This document shows positions 6,255 through 13,965 of a stretch of 15,678 bases of DNA, piece after piece; the stretch's first letter is position 1, and each line of letters opens with the position of its first letter. This DNA comes from UBA1801 sp035353395 (GTDB lineage Bacteria; Acidobacteriota; Holophagae; Holophagales; Holophagaceae): positions 1-15,678 of the forward strand of contig DAOPZL010000067.1 in assembly GCA_035353395.1 (NCBI GenBank), read 5' to 3'. Under the pieces are notes generated by a model that saw nothing but the letters and a program-made list of their open reading frames with translations, was not told where the DNA came from and did not search any database. A program made the position numbers and the translations under genes.

Positions 6255-7064
6255 TCAGTGCCTCGCCCCGGCCGGACCCCGGCCCACGCGCCAGATCAGC
6301 AGCCTGGCCACGATGTTCAGCAGCAGGGTCACCCCGAAGAGGATGAGCCCCAGCTCGGTGAGCGCGGCCAGGTAGAGGTCGCCGGAGGCCTCGGCGTAGT
6401 TGCTGGCGACCACGCTGGCCAGGCTGTGCCCCGGGCTGAAGAGGGACCAGGAGATCTCGGGCCGGTTCCCGATGACCATGGTGACGGCCATGGTCTCGCC
6501 CAGGGCCCGGCCCAGGCCCAGGATCACGGCGCCCAGGATGCCGCTCCCGGCGCAGGGCAGCACGGCCTTGCGGACCATCTCCCAGCGGGTGGCCCCCAGG
6601 GCCAGCGCGCCTTCGCGGATGGTGTCGGGCACCGCCAGGAGCACGTCCCGGCTCACGGAGGCGATGGTGGGAAGGATCATGACGGCCAGCACCAGGCATC
6701 CCGCCATCATGCCGAAGCCCCGGGGGATCCCCTGGAAGAAGGGCGTCCAGCCGAAGGCCCGCTGCAGCANNNNNNNNNNNNNNNNNNNNNNNNNNNNNNN
6801 NNNNNNNNNNNNNNNNNNNNNNNNNNNNNNNNNNNNNNNNNNNNNNNNNNNNNNNNNNNNNNNNNNNNNGCTGGAGAGGAAGCCCCAGCCGAACTGTCGC
6901 AGGCTCGGCAGGGAGGCCAGGAGCATCTGGAAGGCCATGGCCGCCAGGATCAGCACCACCAGTCCCGCGAAGAGGGCCGTCAGGACCTGGAAGACCCTGT
7001 CGCCGGACAGGACCGCGGGAGATCCAGTCCGGGAAAGCGGGGCGAGTCGGCTCCGGGCGTCCAT
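6255..7064 (-). CDS. pstC: Phosphate ABC transporter permease PstC (interrupted by assembly gap)
   Basis: PstC is the partner permease of PstA. Visible are TM1 (about residues 26-50), SLRQFGWGFLSS just before the gap, then FGWTPFFQGIPRGFG and further membrane segments. The EAA loop IREGALALGATRWEMVRKAV (about 149-168) and GLGRALGETMAVTMVIGN (about 183-200) are classic PstC. A run of 100 N (6770-6869) replaces the second membrane region. As written the product is 269 residues with 34 unknown, while PstC proteins are usually 300 or more (E. coli 319). The missing DNA is therefore probably longer than 100 bp, by my estimate nearer 240. The reading frame happens to be kept across the N run. The start at 7064 has AGGAAGTGA upstream, 7 nt after pstS. 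Confidence 0.92.
   Translation of the reverse strand: MDARSRLAPLSRTGSPAVLSGDRVFQVLTALFAGLVVLILAAMAFQMLLASLPSLRQFGWGFLSSXXXXXXXXXXXXXXXXXXXXXXXXXXXXXXXXXXLQRAFGWTPFFQGIPRGFGMMAGCLVLAVMILPTIASVSRDVLLAVPDTIREGALALGATRWEMVRKAVLPCAGSGILGAVILGLGRALGETMAVTMVIGNRPEISWSLFSPGHSLASVVASNYAEASGDLYLAALTELGLILFGVTLLLNIVARLLIWRVGRGPAGARH
6770..6869. other. Assembly gap (100 N placeholder)
   Basis: Exactly 100 N, the conventional scaffold gap of unknown size. It lies wholly within pstC. Confidence 0.98.
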
Positions 7065-7071
7065 GTCGACT

Positions 7072-8115
7072 TCACTTCCTGCTGATCAGGGCCTTGCCGC
7101 CCGCGGCGAGCTGCTTCAGCCGGGCCTCGATGGCGGGGACCTGGTCCTTGGGCAGGGGCGCGTAGTCCAGGGCGGCGCCGTACTTCTGGCCGTCGTGGAC
7201 GGCCCACCAGAGGAAGTCCGCCAGGGCCTTGCCCTTCGTGGCGTCCTGCTGTTCCTGGTAGACCAGGATGTAACTGAAGGAGGCGATGGGATAGGTCCTG
7301 GCGCCGGGGCCGTCCACCAGGGACAGGCAGAGATCCTCGGGCAGCTTCCGGCCGGTGGCGGCGGCGGTGACACCCTCCAGGCTCGGCTCCACGAACTTGC
7401 CGGCCTGGTTGCGGAGGGAGGCGATGGCCAGCTTGTTCTGCCTGGCGTAGGCCAGCTCCACGTAGCCGATGGCGCCCGGGGTGCTCTTCACGACGCCCGT
7501 GACCCCCTCGTTGCCCTTGCCGCCCAGCCCGACGGGGAACTTCACGCTCTTGCCGGCACCCACGCTGGATTTCCACTCGGGACTGATCCTGGCGAGGTAC
7601 TCGGTGAAGACGGCGGTGGTGCCGCTGCCGTCGGAGCGGTAGGCCACGGTGATGGGGGTTCCGGGAAGCTTGACGCCCGGATTCAGGGAAGCCAGCCGGG
7701 GGTCGTTCCAGGCGGTGATCCGGCCCATGAAGATGCTGGCGAGCACGTCCTGGGAGAGCTTGAGGCCCGTGGAGACGCCCGGCACCTGGTAGGTGACGAC
7801 CACGGCGCCGAGGGTCATGGGGATGTGGTGGAGCGTCGATGCGGCCTTGGCCCGTTCCTGGGCGGTCATCTCCGCGTCCGTGGCCCCGAAGTCGACGGTC
7901 CTCTCCAGGATCTGCTTGATGCCCCCGCCGGACCCGATGGACTGGTAGTTGATCTGGACGCTGGGGTGCAGCTTCTGGTACTCGGCCATCCACTTGGAGT
8001 AGAGCGGATAGGGGAAGGTGGCGCCCGCCCCCTGGAGGGAGATCGTCTGGGCGGAGCCCACCGTGGTGGCCGCGCAGGCCAGGACCGCCAGCAAGGAATT
8101 CGCGAAGGTCTTCAT
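7072..8115 (-). CDS. pstS: Periplasmic phosphate-binding protein PstS
   Basis: PstS captures phosphate in the periplasm and delivers it to PstCA. The 347-residue precursor begins with a Sec signal peptide (MKTFANSLLAVLACAATTVG) with probable signal peptidase I cleavage after VGSA (A22/Q23). C14 is not in a good lipobox, so a soluble periplasmic protein is more likely than a lipoprotein. Ligand-binding segments are GAGATFPYPLY (29-39), SIGSGGGIKQI (59-69), DFGATD (75-80) and RSDGSGTTAVF (160-170), as in PstS of the E. coli type. The ATG at 8115 has AGGAGA 8 nt upstream. It is the first gene of the operon pstS-C-A-B-phoU-phoB2 and lies directly behind a Pho box, so it should be strongly induced on phosphate starvation. 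Confidence 0.96.
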   Translation of the reverse strand: MKTFANSLLAVLACAATTVGSAQTISLQGAGATFPYPLYSKWMAEYQKLHPSVQINYQSIGSGGGIKQILERTVDFGATDAEMTAQERAKAASTLHHIPMTLGAVVVTYQVPGVSTGLKLSQDVLASIFMGRITAWNDPRLASLNPGVKLPGTPITVAYRSDGSGTTAVFTEYLARISPEWKSSVGAGKSVKFPVGLGGKGNEGVTGVVKSTPGAIGYVELAYARQNKLAIASLRNQAGKFVEPSLEGVTAAATGRKLPEDLCLSLVDGPGARTYPIASFSYILVYQEQQDATKGKALADFLWWAVHDGQKYGAALDYAPLPKDQVPAIEARLKQLAAGGKALISRK

Positions 8116-8149
8116 CGTCGTTGTCTCCTGTGCTTCCAGGCTAGGGACT

Positions 8150-8173
8150 CCCTGTGACGACTCTGTGACGACC
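8150..8173 (-). promoter_or_regulatory. Pho box upstream of pstS
   Basis: On the coding strand two adjacent 11-bp repeats read TCGTCACAGAG and TCGTCACAGGG (8171-8150), i.e. a 7-bp unit TCGTCAC repeated with a 4-bp spacer. This is the Pho-box architecture known from E. coli (CTGTCAT units, 11-bp period). Ten nt after the second 7-bp unit lies TAGCCT (8143-8138), the position expected for the -10 when the Pho box takes the place of a -35. Orientation, spacing and gene identity agree. The call is by structure and context, not by experiment. Confidence 0.8.
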
Positions 8174-8195
8174 CCATGGCGGTCCCGCGACAATC

Positions 8196-9203
8196 CTAGA
8201 AGAAGGGGGCGATCAGCTTGTAGAAGGCCATGGCCAGGGAAGCGCTCACGGGGATCGTCAGCAGCCAGGCCACGGCGATGTTCCCCGCGATCCCCCAGCG
8301 CACCGCGGTCGCGTTCATGCTCGTTCCGACGCCCATGATGGAGCCCGAGATGGCGTGGGTGGTACTCACGGGAATGCCCAGGTGGGCCGTGGTGAAGAGC
8401 ACGATGGCGGCGGCGGTCTCGGCGGCGAATCCGTGGATGGGCCTCAGCTTGGCGATCCGGTGCCCCAGGGTGCGGATGATCCTCATGCCTCCCGAGGCCG
8501 TCCCCAGGCCCATCATGACGGCGCTGCCCAGCTTCACCCACAAAGGCACGTCCACGGTCGTCCCGTGGGCCACGAGCTTCCCGTAGGTGATGAGCCCCAG
8601 ACAGATGATGCCCATGGCCTTCTGGGCGTCGTTCTGGCCGTGGGTGAAGGCCATGGCGGCCGCGGAGACGAGCTGCAGCTTCCGGAAGGCCTTGTTCACC
8701 TTCACGGGCCGCATGCCGCGCACGACCCAGAGGATGACGATGATGAGGATCGACGCCATCAGGAAGCCGAGCATGGGCGAGATGACGATGAAGGCGGCGA
8801 TCTCCTTGAGCTTGGTGGTGTGCAGCGCCTTGAGCCCCGCGTGGGCCACCACCGCGCCCGACAGCCCGCCGATGAGGGTATGGCTGGTGCTCGACGGGAT
8901 CCCGAAATACCACGTCAGGATGTCCCACACGATGGCCGCCATCAGGGCGGCGATGATGACGGCGGGCACCACATAGTGGGTGTCCGCGATGCCCTTGGCG
9001 ATGGTGGTGGCCACCTGGGTGCCCAGCAAGGCCCCGGTGAAGTTCAGGATGCCCGCCATCACGATGGCGTTGCGGGCGGAGAGCACGCCGGTGGAGATGA
9101 CCGTGGCGACGGCGTTGGCCGTGTCGTGGAAGCCGTTGATGAAATCGATGCACCAGGACAGCAGGACGATGGCGACGAGGGCGAGGGGGATGGCGACGAG
9201 CAT
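8196..9203 (-). CDS. pit: Low-affinity inorganic phosphate transporter, Pit family
   Basis: PiT carriers move phosphate, usually as a neutral metal-phosphate complex, across the inner membrane using the proton (or sodium) gradient. The 335-residue product is almost entirely hydrophobic and has the family's inverted-repeat signatures: DFINGFHDTANAVAT near residues 20-34 and AFTHGQNDAQKAMG with GQND at 189-192. The paired serine-rich loops GIPSSTSHTLIGG and GIPVSTTHAISGS are also present. It matches the short bacterial Pit form without a large central loop. The ATG at 9203 is 9 nt downstream of the DUF47 stop and no strong Shine-Dalgarno is visible, so coupling to the upstream gene is likely. 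Its stop is 80 nt before the pstS start, with the pst Pho box in between. Substrate specificity beyond phosphate is not shown by sequence alone. Confidence 0.93.
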   Translation of the reverse strand: MLVAIPLALVAIVLLSWCIDFINGFHDTANAVATVISTGVLSARNAIVMAGILNFTGALLGTQVATTIAKGIADTHYVVPAVIIAALMAAIVWDILTWYFGIPSSTSHTLIGGLSGAVVAHAGLKALHTTKLKEIAAFIVISPMLGFLMASILIIVILWVVRGMRPVKVNKAFRKLQLVSAAAMAFTHGQNDAQKAMGIICLGLITYGKLVAHGTTVDVPLWVKLGSAVMMGLGTASGGMRIIRTLGHRIAKLRPIHGFAAETAAAIVLFTTAHLGIPVSTTHAISGSIMGVGTSMNATAVRWGIAGNIAVAWLLTIPVSASLAMAFYKLIAPFF

Positions 9204-9212
9204 CTGGATGGC

Positions 9213-9860
9213 CTAGGAGTTCTTCATCGAGGTGGAGCTCACCACGCGGGCCGCATGCCCGATCCGGTCCATGGCGGTCTCCAGGATGTCCAGGAGTTCC
9301 TTCCATTTCATGAGTTCGACGGGGGGAAGCCCGTCCTGGAAGATCTCCGCCAGGGCCGTGTGGTAGATGCCGTCCACCTGGTTCTCCAGGTCGTGGATCT
9401 CGCGGATCGTCGGCCGGATCTCCAGGGGCTTGGGCATGTTGCGCAGCCTGAGCACCAGCCGGTCGAGAAGCCCGCATCCTTCCACCACCTGGGAACTGAT
9501 CTCCAGGAAGGACGGCCGGATCTTCTCGATGCGGTAGAGCACGATGCGTTCGGTGATCAGGTCGAGATCGTCCAGCACGTCGTCCAGGGCGTGGGCCAAG
9601 GCCAGCAGGTCCTCGCGCTCGATGGGCGTCACGAAGCTGGTGTCCAGCTTCTCCAGGATCCCGCGGGTGAACTCGTCGCCCTGGTGCTCCAGGTCGTTGA
9701 GTCGGCGGCGGAGTCCCGCCCACTCGCCGGGATTCCCCTCGCGCAGCCCCGCGTCGAAGACGCGCGCGGCCTGCAGCACGTTGGCGGAGGAGGCTTCCAG
9801 CAGGTCGAAGAAGATCTGTTCGTGAGGCTTGATCCATCGGATCAGGCTGTTCAAGGACAT
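9213..9860 (-). CDS. DUF47 / PhoU-like Pit accessory protein
   Basis: This 215-residue, mostly helical cytoplasmic protein belongs to the DUF47 family (distant PhoU relative). Recognisable parts are TSFVTPIEREDLLALAHALD and DDVLDDLDLITERIV in the middle, with many charged helix-forming stretches. DUF47 genes are habitually paired with pit and are thought to modulate the transporter. The start is ATG 9860, with GGGGAG 5 nt upstream. A longer in-frame reading from 9953 is rejected because it would run through the Pho box. It lies 9 nt before pit and is the first gene of that operon. In Sinorhizobium the equivalent orfA-pit operon is repressed by PhoB, which is relevant to the box found here. 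Confidence 0.88.
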   Translation of the reverse strand: MSLNSLIRWIKPHEQIFFDLLEASSANVLQAARVFDAGLREGNPGEWAGLRRRLNDLEHQGDEFTRGILEKLDTSFVTPIEREDLLALAHALDDVLDDLDLITERIVLYRIEKIRPSFLEISSQVVEGCGLLDRLVLRLRNMPKPLEIRPTIREIHDLENQVDGIYHTALAEIFQDGLPPVELMKWKELLDILETAMDRIGHAARVVSSTSMKNS

Positions 9861-9908
9861 GGCGGCTCCCCGGGGGGCGGAATTGCCCTTGAAACAAGCG
9901 TGCAACCG

Positions 9909-9930
9909 CTTTGTGACGTTTCTGTGACAT
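9909..9930 (-). promoter_or_regulatory. Pho box upstream of the DUF47-pit operon
   Basis: On the coding strand two adjacent 11-bp repeats read ATGTCACAGAA (9930-9920) and ACGTCACAAAG (9919-9909). They share the GTCACA core, period and orientation with the pstS box. A weaker third unit, CGGTTGCACGC, follows. The box ends 48 nt before the DUF47 ATG. The hexamer at the expected -10 place (CACGCT) is poor, so whether the box activates or represses cannot be told from sequence. Confidence 0.75.
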
Positions 9931-9946
9931 CCGCGGGGAGTCTTCC

Positions 9947-9973
9947 GGATCACCCGCCGCGGGTCGGCGATCC
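9947..9973 (-). terminator. Possible terminator hairpin after the FAD dehydrogenase gene
   Basis: GGATC and ACCCG (9947-9956) pair with CGGGT and GATCC (9960-9964, 9969-9973) around a CCG loop, with a CGGC bulge on one side. The structure lies between the FAD dehydrogenase stop (9979) and the DUF47-pit Pho box. No T-run follows on the minus strand, so it would be an atypical terminator. Confidence 0.35.
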
Positions 9974-9978
9974 CTGGT

Positions 9979-11604
9979 TCAATCCCCGGTCTTCGCGCCC
10001 CGTTCGAAGGGGATGGAGACCGGCGCGCCCGCGGTCCGCGCGATCCACTCCGCGGCCCGGAGTCCGTCCACGGCGGCGCTGGTGATGCCCCCCGCGAAGC
10101 CGGCTCCCTCGCCGCAGGGGTAGAGGCCGGGATGGCTCGCGCTCTGGCCGTCCTCCCCCCGGAGCAGCTGGACCGGGCTGCTGGTCCGGCTCTCGATGCC
10201 CAGGAGCAGGGCCTCCCGGCTGGTGTAGCCGCGGATCTTCCGCTCGAAGACGGGGAGCCCCTCCCGGAGCTGGGCCTGGACGAAATCCGGCAGGCAGAGC
10301 CCGAGGTCCGCGGGAACGGCCCTGGGCCGGAAGTTCGTGCGCGGGAGCCTGCCCGTCGCCCGGGCGCGCAGGAAGTCCTGGACGGACTGGGCGGGCGCGC
10401 CGTAGGTCTCCCCCGCGGCCCGGAAGGCGGCCTGTTCCCACCGGCGCTGAAGATCGACGCCCGCCAGGGGATGCCCGGAACCGAAGTCGGAGGTGTTCAC
10501 CTTCGCCACGAGCCCGGAGTTCGCGAAGCCGGAGTCCCGCCTGGCGTTGCTCATGCCGTTCACGACGACCCCGCCCTCCTCGGAGGCGCACTGGATCACC
10601 TCGCCCCCCGGGCACATGCAGAAGCTGTAGGCGGCCCGTTCCGGCCCCAGGTTGCAGACCAGCCGGTAGTCCGCCGGGGGAAGGGCCGGATGGCCGGCCG
10701 AGGCCCCGTACTGAGCCCGGTCGATGAGCGCCTGGGGGTGCTCGATCCGGACGCCCATGGCGAAGGCCTTCTGGCGCATGGCCACGCCCCGCCGGTGCAG
10801 CATCTCGTAGGTGTCCCGCGCGGAGTGCCCCGGCGCCAGGACCAGGGCGTCGCAGGGAATCTCCTCGCCGCCGTCCAGGACGGCTCCGCGGACGCGGCCG
10901 TCCGCGATGCGAAGGTCCGCCAGCCGAGAGCCGAAGCGGTAGTCCGCGCCCCGGCTCTCGGCGTCCTTCCGCATGCGCACGGCGCACTTCCGGATCACGT
11001 CCGTACCCACGTGGGGCTTCGCCAGGAAGAGGATGGCGGGGTCCGCCCCGCAGCGCACGAACGTCTCGAGGACGTAGCGGATGGCGGGATGGCCGATGCG
11101 GGTGGCCAGCTTGCCGTCGCTGAAGGTGCCCGCCCCCCCTTCCCCGAACTGGGCGTTGGCGCACGGGTCCAGCACCCCCTCGTTCCAGAGCCTTTCGACC
11201 CTGCGGACACGCTCCTCCATGGACGGGCCGCGCTCGAGCACGATGGGCTCGATGCCGTAGTCCAGGAGCCTCAGGGCGCAGAAGGTCCCCGCCGGCCCCG
11301 TGCCGACCACCACCACGCGGGGCCTCCGCGCCACCGCGGCGACGGCCCAGGAAGGTCTTCCTGGCGCCGGTTCCAGGGCGACGCCCGGCGGCAGCGGCCC
11401 GGCCGGAAGCGCCCGGCCGGTCCCGAAGCTCACGGTCATCTGGTAGCGGATGGCCCCCTTGTGCCGGGCGTCGAGGCTGCGGCGCTCCAGGACGGGTTCC
11501 GTGTAGTCCTCCGCCGCGCCCCCGAGGGCGAGGGCGAGCAGCCGCCCGAGATCCATGGTTTCCCGCCCCAGGTCCACCGGAAGATTGGAGATCAGATATC
11601 GCAC
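9979..11604 (-). CDS. FAD-dependent dehydrogenase of the COG2509 type, function unknown
   Basis: This 541-residue flavoprotein belongs to the uncharacterised FAD-dependent dehydrogenases (COG2509). After an N-terminal domain of about 95 residues comes a Rossmann FAD/NAD-binding motif RVVVVGTGPAGTFCALRLL (96-114, GxGxxG at 101-106), with E124 ending the second strand (IVLERG). The family hallmark NAQFGEGGAGTFSDGKL (150-166) follows, then FCMCPGG and QCASEEGG in the middle. A C-terminal FAD-contact motif reads YPCGEGAGFAGGITSAAVDG. No substrate can be named. The start is GTG 11604 with only a weak GGGGA upstream; the next Met is residue 17. It is divergent from pyrD and not obviously linked to the phosphate genes. 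Confidence 0.85.
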   Translation of the reverse strand: MRYLISNLPVDLGRETMDLGRLLALALGGAAEDYTEPVLERRSLDARHKGAIRYQMTVSFGTGRALPAGPLPPGVALEPAPGRPSWAVAAVARRPRVVVVGTGPAGTFCALRLLDYGIEPIVLERGPSMEERVRRVERLWNEGVLDPCANAQFGEGGAGTFSDGKLATRIGHPAIRYVLETFVRCGADPAILFLAKPHVGTDVIRKCAVRMRKDAESRGADYRFGSRLADLRIADGRVRGAVLDGGEEIPCDALVLAPGHSARDTYEMLHRRGVAMRQKAFAMGVRIEHPQALIDRAQYGASAGHPALPPADYRLVCNLGPERAAYSFCMCPGGEVIQCASEEGGVVVNGMSNARRDSGFANSGLVAKVNTSDFGSGHPLAGVDLQRRWEQAAFRAAGETYGAPAQSVQDFLRARATGRLPRTNFRPRAVPADLGLCLPDFVQAQLREGLPVFERKIRGYTSREALLLGIESRTSSPVQLLRGEDGQSASHPGLYPCGEGAGFAGGITSAAVDGLRAAEWIARTAGAPVSIPFERGAKTGD

Positions 11605-11741
11605 GGAGTCCCCGGAGAAGAGTCAGTCCCCATCATAGACTGCGCCGCAGGGTCCGGCCGGCGGCTCGCGCCGGTGCCTTTTTCTTCCGGACCGGGCACA
11701 ATCGGAGACAGACATCGACCTGTTCCCCGGAGAACGCCGCC
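11605..11741. promoter_or_regulatory. Divergent intergenic region, FAD dehydrogenase / pyrD
   Basis: These 137 bp separate the two divergent starts. Weak -10 candidates are TATGAT on the minus strand (11637-11632) and CACAAT on the plus strand (11697-11702). Neither has a good -35. The G+C-rich middle (11641-11675) is rich in short GGCCGG/CCGGCC-type self-complementary words, but I see no clean long stem or known regulatory motif. Confidence 0.25.
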
Positions 11742-12791
11742 ATGCCCCTGGATCCCTACCGCCTCGCCCGCCCCCTGCTGTTCAAGCTGCAGGCGGAGAC
11801 GGCCCACGGCCTGGCCTTCGCGGCCGGGAAGCTCGTCCAGCCGCTCCCGGGCGTGACGGCCCTCACGTCCCTGGTCTGCGGGAAACCCGCTCCCTCCCTG
11901 GCGCGGGAAGTCTGCGGCCTCGCCTTCGCGTCGCCCGTCGGCCTGGCGGCCGGCCTCGACAAGGGGGCGCAACTCCTGGACATCTGGAAGGCCGTCGGCT
12001 TCGGGTTCGTGGAGATCGGCACCGTCACCCCCAAGCCCCAGCCCGGCAACCCGAAGCCCCGCATCTTCCGGCTCCCCGAGGAGAGCCTGATCCTCAACCG
12101 CATGGGCTTCAACTCCGAAGGAGCCCAGGTCGTGGCGGCCCGCCTGCGGAAGCGGCCCCGAGGCCTGGTCGTGGGCGGAAACATCGGCAAGAACAAGGTG
12201 ACGCCCGAGGAACAGGCCCTGGACGACTACAAGGCCGCCTACCGGCTCATCGCGCCCCTGGTCGATTTCACGACCCTCAACATCTCCTCCCCGAACACGC
12301 CCGGCCTCCGCGACCTCCAGGCCCCGAAGGCGCTGCGCCCCCTCCTGGACGGGATGCTGGAGTTCCGCAAGGAACTGTCCCTGGAGCGTCAGCCCCTCTT
12401 CGTGAAGCTGGCCCCGGACATCCCCTTCGAGAAGCTGGACGCCGTCGTGGACGTGGCCGTGTCCTGCGGGATCTCGGGCATCGTGGCCACCAACACGACC
12501 CTGGACCGGGGCATCGTCTCGGAGATCAACCGCGCCAAGGTGGAGGCCTGGGGGGACGGCGGGCTTTCCGGCCGGGGCCTCAAGATCAAGGCCCGCGAGG
12601 TGCAGCGCCGCATCCTGCAGCGCCTGCCGCGCTCGGTCGCCTTCATGGCCTGCGGCGGCATCGGCTCCGCGGAGGACGCCCGGACGGCCCTGGACGACGG
12701 CGCCGCCCTCGTCCAGATCTACTCGTCCCTGATCTTCGAAGGACCGCTGCTCGTGGGCAGGATGAACCGGGGACTCGCCGGCGTCATCTGA
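11742..12791 (+). CDS. pyrD: Dihydroorotate dehydrogenase, class 2 (quinone)
   Basis: This enzyme oxidises dihydroorotate to orotate in de novo pyrimidine synthesis, passing electrons through FMN to membrane quinone. The 349-residue product has the class 2 N-terminal amphipathic helical region (about 1-40, PYRLARPLLFKLQAETAHGL) that attaches to the inner membrane. It continues with FASPVGLAAGLDKG (FMN-site lysine about K74), EIGTVTPKPQPGNPKPR (91-107), NRMGFNSEG (119-127) and LNISSPNTPGLR (179-190), with the catalytic serine S183 equivalent to E. coli S175. VATNTTLDR and FMACGGIGSAEDA near the end contact the FMN phosphate. A serine base and the membrane helix exclude class 1. The ATG at 11742 has GGAGA 9 nt upstream. 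Its last 8 bp overlap the converging M24 gene. Confidence 0.96.
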   Translation: MPLDPYRLARPLLFKLQAETAHGLAFAAGKLVQPLPGVTALTSLVCGKPAPSLAREVCGLAFASPVGLAAGLDKGAQLLDIWKAVGFGFVEIGTVTPKPQPGNPKPRIFRLPEESLILNRMGFNSEGAQVVAARLRKRPRGLVVGGNIGKNKVTPEEQALDDYKAAYRLIAPLVDFTTLNISSPNTPGLRDLQAPKALRPLLDGMLEFRKELSLERQPLFVKLAPDIPFEKLDAVVDVAVSCGISGIVATNTTLDRGIVSEINRAKVEAWGDGGLSGRGLKIKAREVQRRILQRLPRSVAFMACGGIGSAEDARTALDDGAALVQIYSSLIFEGPLLVGRMNRGLAGVI

Positions 12792-13890
12792 GCTCGAGGA
12801 GCCTCCCGGCTGGCTCCTCGTTGAGGCTGAGGTGCCCTTCCGTCGTGCAGGCGACGCAGTTCTCGATGCGGATCCCGAAGCGCCCCGGCAGGTAGACCCC
12901 CGGCTCCACGCTGAAGCAGTGGCCCGGCGCGAGAAGCTGCCCGTTGCCCTCGACGATGTAGGGCTCCTCGTGCCCGCGCATGCCGATCCCGTGGCCGGTC
13001 CGGTGCACGAAGAAGGGGCCGAAGCCCGCGTCCTCGATCACCCTGCGGGCGGCCCGGTCGATCGCCTGGCAGGCCACGCCAGGCCGGATGGCGGCCCGGC
13101 CGGCCTGGTGCGCCCGGAGGACGACGTCGTACAGCGCCTTCGCCTCGGCGCCGGCCTCGCCGAGGCATACCGTGCGGGTGATGTCGCTCTGGTAGCCCGA
13201 GACGCTGCACCCGAAGTCGAGGATCAGGACGTCTCCCTCCTCGAGCACGGTGTCGTCGCTGTGATGATGGGGCTCGGCGCTGTTCTTGCCGCCCGCCGCG
13301 ATGCAGAACGTGGGCGTCCCTCCCAGCCTGCGCATGGATTCCAGCAGGACGCCTGCCGCCTCCTGTTCCGTCAGCCCCGGCCGCAGCCGGCCGAGCGCTG
13401 CGGAGAACGCGTCGTCGGCGATCTTCCCGGCCCGCAGCATGAGCTCCAGTTCCTCGCCGGACTTGACCCGCATGAGATCGGACATGACCGGCTGCCCGAC
13501 CGCGAAGGAGGCCTCCGGAATCGCGGCCTGCGCCGCCAGGAGGTGGGCGGCGGCCATGTCGTTGTCCACGGCGACCCGGCCGGCCCCGAACCCCCAGTCC
13601 GCCGCGAGCCGCCGGAAGAGCGCCCACGGATCGTCGCCGTCCAGCCACGGGCGCACATCCTCGATCCCGCAGCGGCGGGCCTGGGCCTCCGTGAGCCCCG
13701 GGCAGATCATCCGCACCTGGCCCCGGCTACTCACGGCGAGCATCAGGAGCCGCTCGCCGCCCTCCTCGAAGAATCCCTGGAGGTAGCCCATCGTCACGGG
13801 AGAGGTGCACAGGAAGGCGTCCAGGTGCGCCTGCCGGAGGCCCGCGGCCAGGCGTTCGATGCGTGATCGGGTGGAGAGCGAGTCGTTCAT
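12784..13890 (-). CDS. M24 family metallopeptidase (Xaa-Pro aminopeptidase/dipeptidase-like)
   Basis: This is a cytoplasmic dinuclear-metal peptidase of 368 residues, with a creatinase-like N-terminal domain (about 1-135) and a pita-bread catalytic domain (about 140-360). All five metal ligands are present: D225 (LILDFG), D236 (SDITRT), H300 (HRTGHGIG), E329 (FSVEPGVY) and E343 (IRIENC). The substrate-site histidine region PHHHSD is at about 207-212. Its length fits PepQ/YpdF-like Xaa-Pro peptidases; whether it acts as aminopeptidase or dipeptidase cannot be decided. The start is ATG 13890; the leader is pyrimidine-rich with no clear Shine-Dalgarno. It lies 75 nt downstream of the ychJ-like gene on the same strand, possibly co-transcribed. 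Its 3' end overlaps the pyrD stop by 8 bp. Confidence 0.92.
   Translation of the reverse strand: MNDSLSTRSRIERLAAGLRQAHLDAFLCTSPVTMGYLQGFFEEGGERLLMLAVSSRGQVRMICPGLTEAQARRCGIEDVRPWLDGDDPWALFRRLAADWGFGAGRVAVDNDMAAAHLLAAQAAIPEASFAVGQPVMSDLMRVKSGEELELMLRAGKIADDAFSAALGRLRPGLTEQEAAGVLLESMRRLGGTPTFCIAAGGKNSAEPHHHSDDTVLEEGDVLILDFGCSVSGYQSDITRTVCLGEAGAEAKALYDVVLRAHQAGRAAIRPGVACQAIDRAARRVIEDAGFGPFFVHRTGHGIGMRGHEEPYIVEGNGQLLAPGHCFSVEPGVYLPGRFGIRIENCVACTTEGHLSLNEEPAGRLLELR
12795..12820. terminator. Stem-loop at the convergent pyrD / M24 junction
   Basis: CGAGGAGCC (12795-12803) and GGCTCCTCG (12812-12820) form a perfect 9-bp stem with an 8-nt loop, starting 4 nt after the pyrD stop. It lies within the last codons of the M24 gene. 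No T-run follows on either strand. It may act as a G+C-rich bidirectional 3'-end structure; the palindrome is certain, its function is inferred. Confidence 0.45.
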
Positions 13891-13965
13891 GGCATGGGGT
13901 CCGAAGGAAAGGAAGGGACGGGCCGGGAGGGCCTCCCCCAGGATCCCACGACCAGGGGCGGCCTC

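Noticed and set aside
7072..8115. PstS as a lipoprotein through C14
   Set aside because: The residues before C14 (VLA) and the short hydrophobic core fit a lipobox poorly, and VGSA-Q is a better signal peptidase I site.
9861..9953. N-terminal extension of the DUF47 protein to 9953
   Set aside because: It would translate through the Pho box, looks unrelated to the family, and ATG 9860 has a ribosome-binding site.
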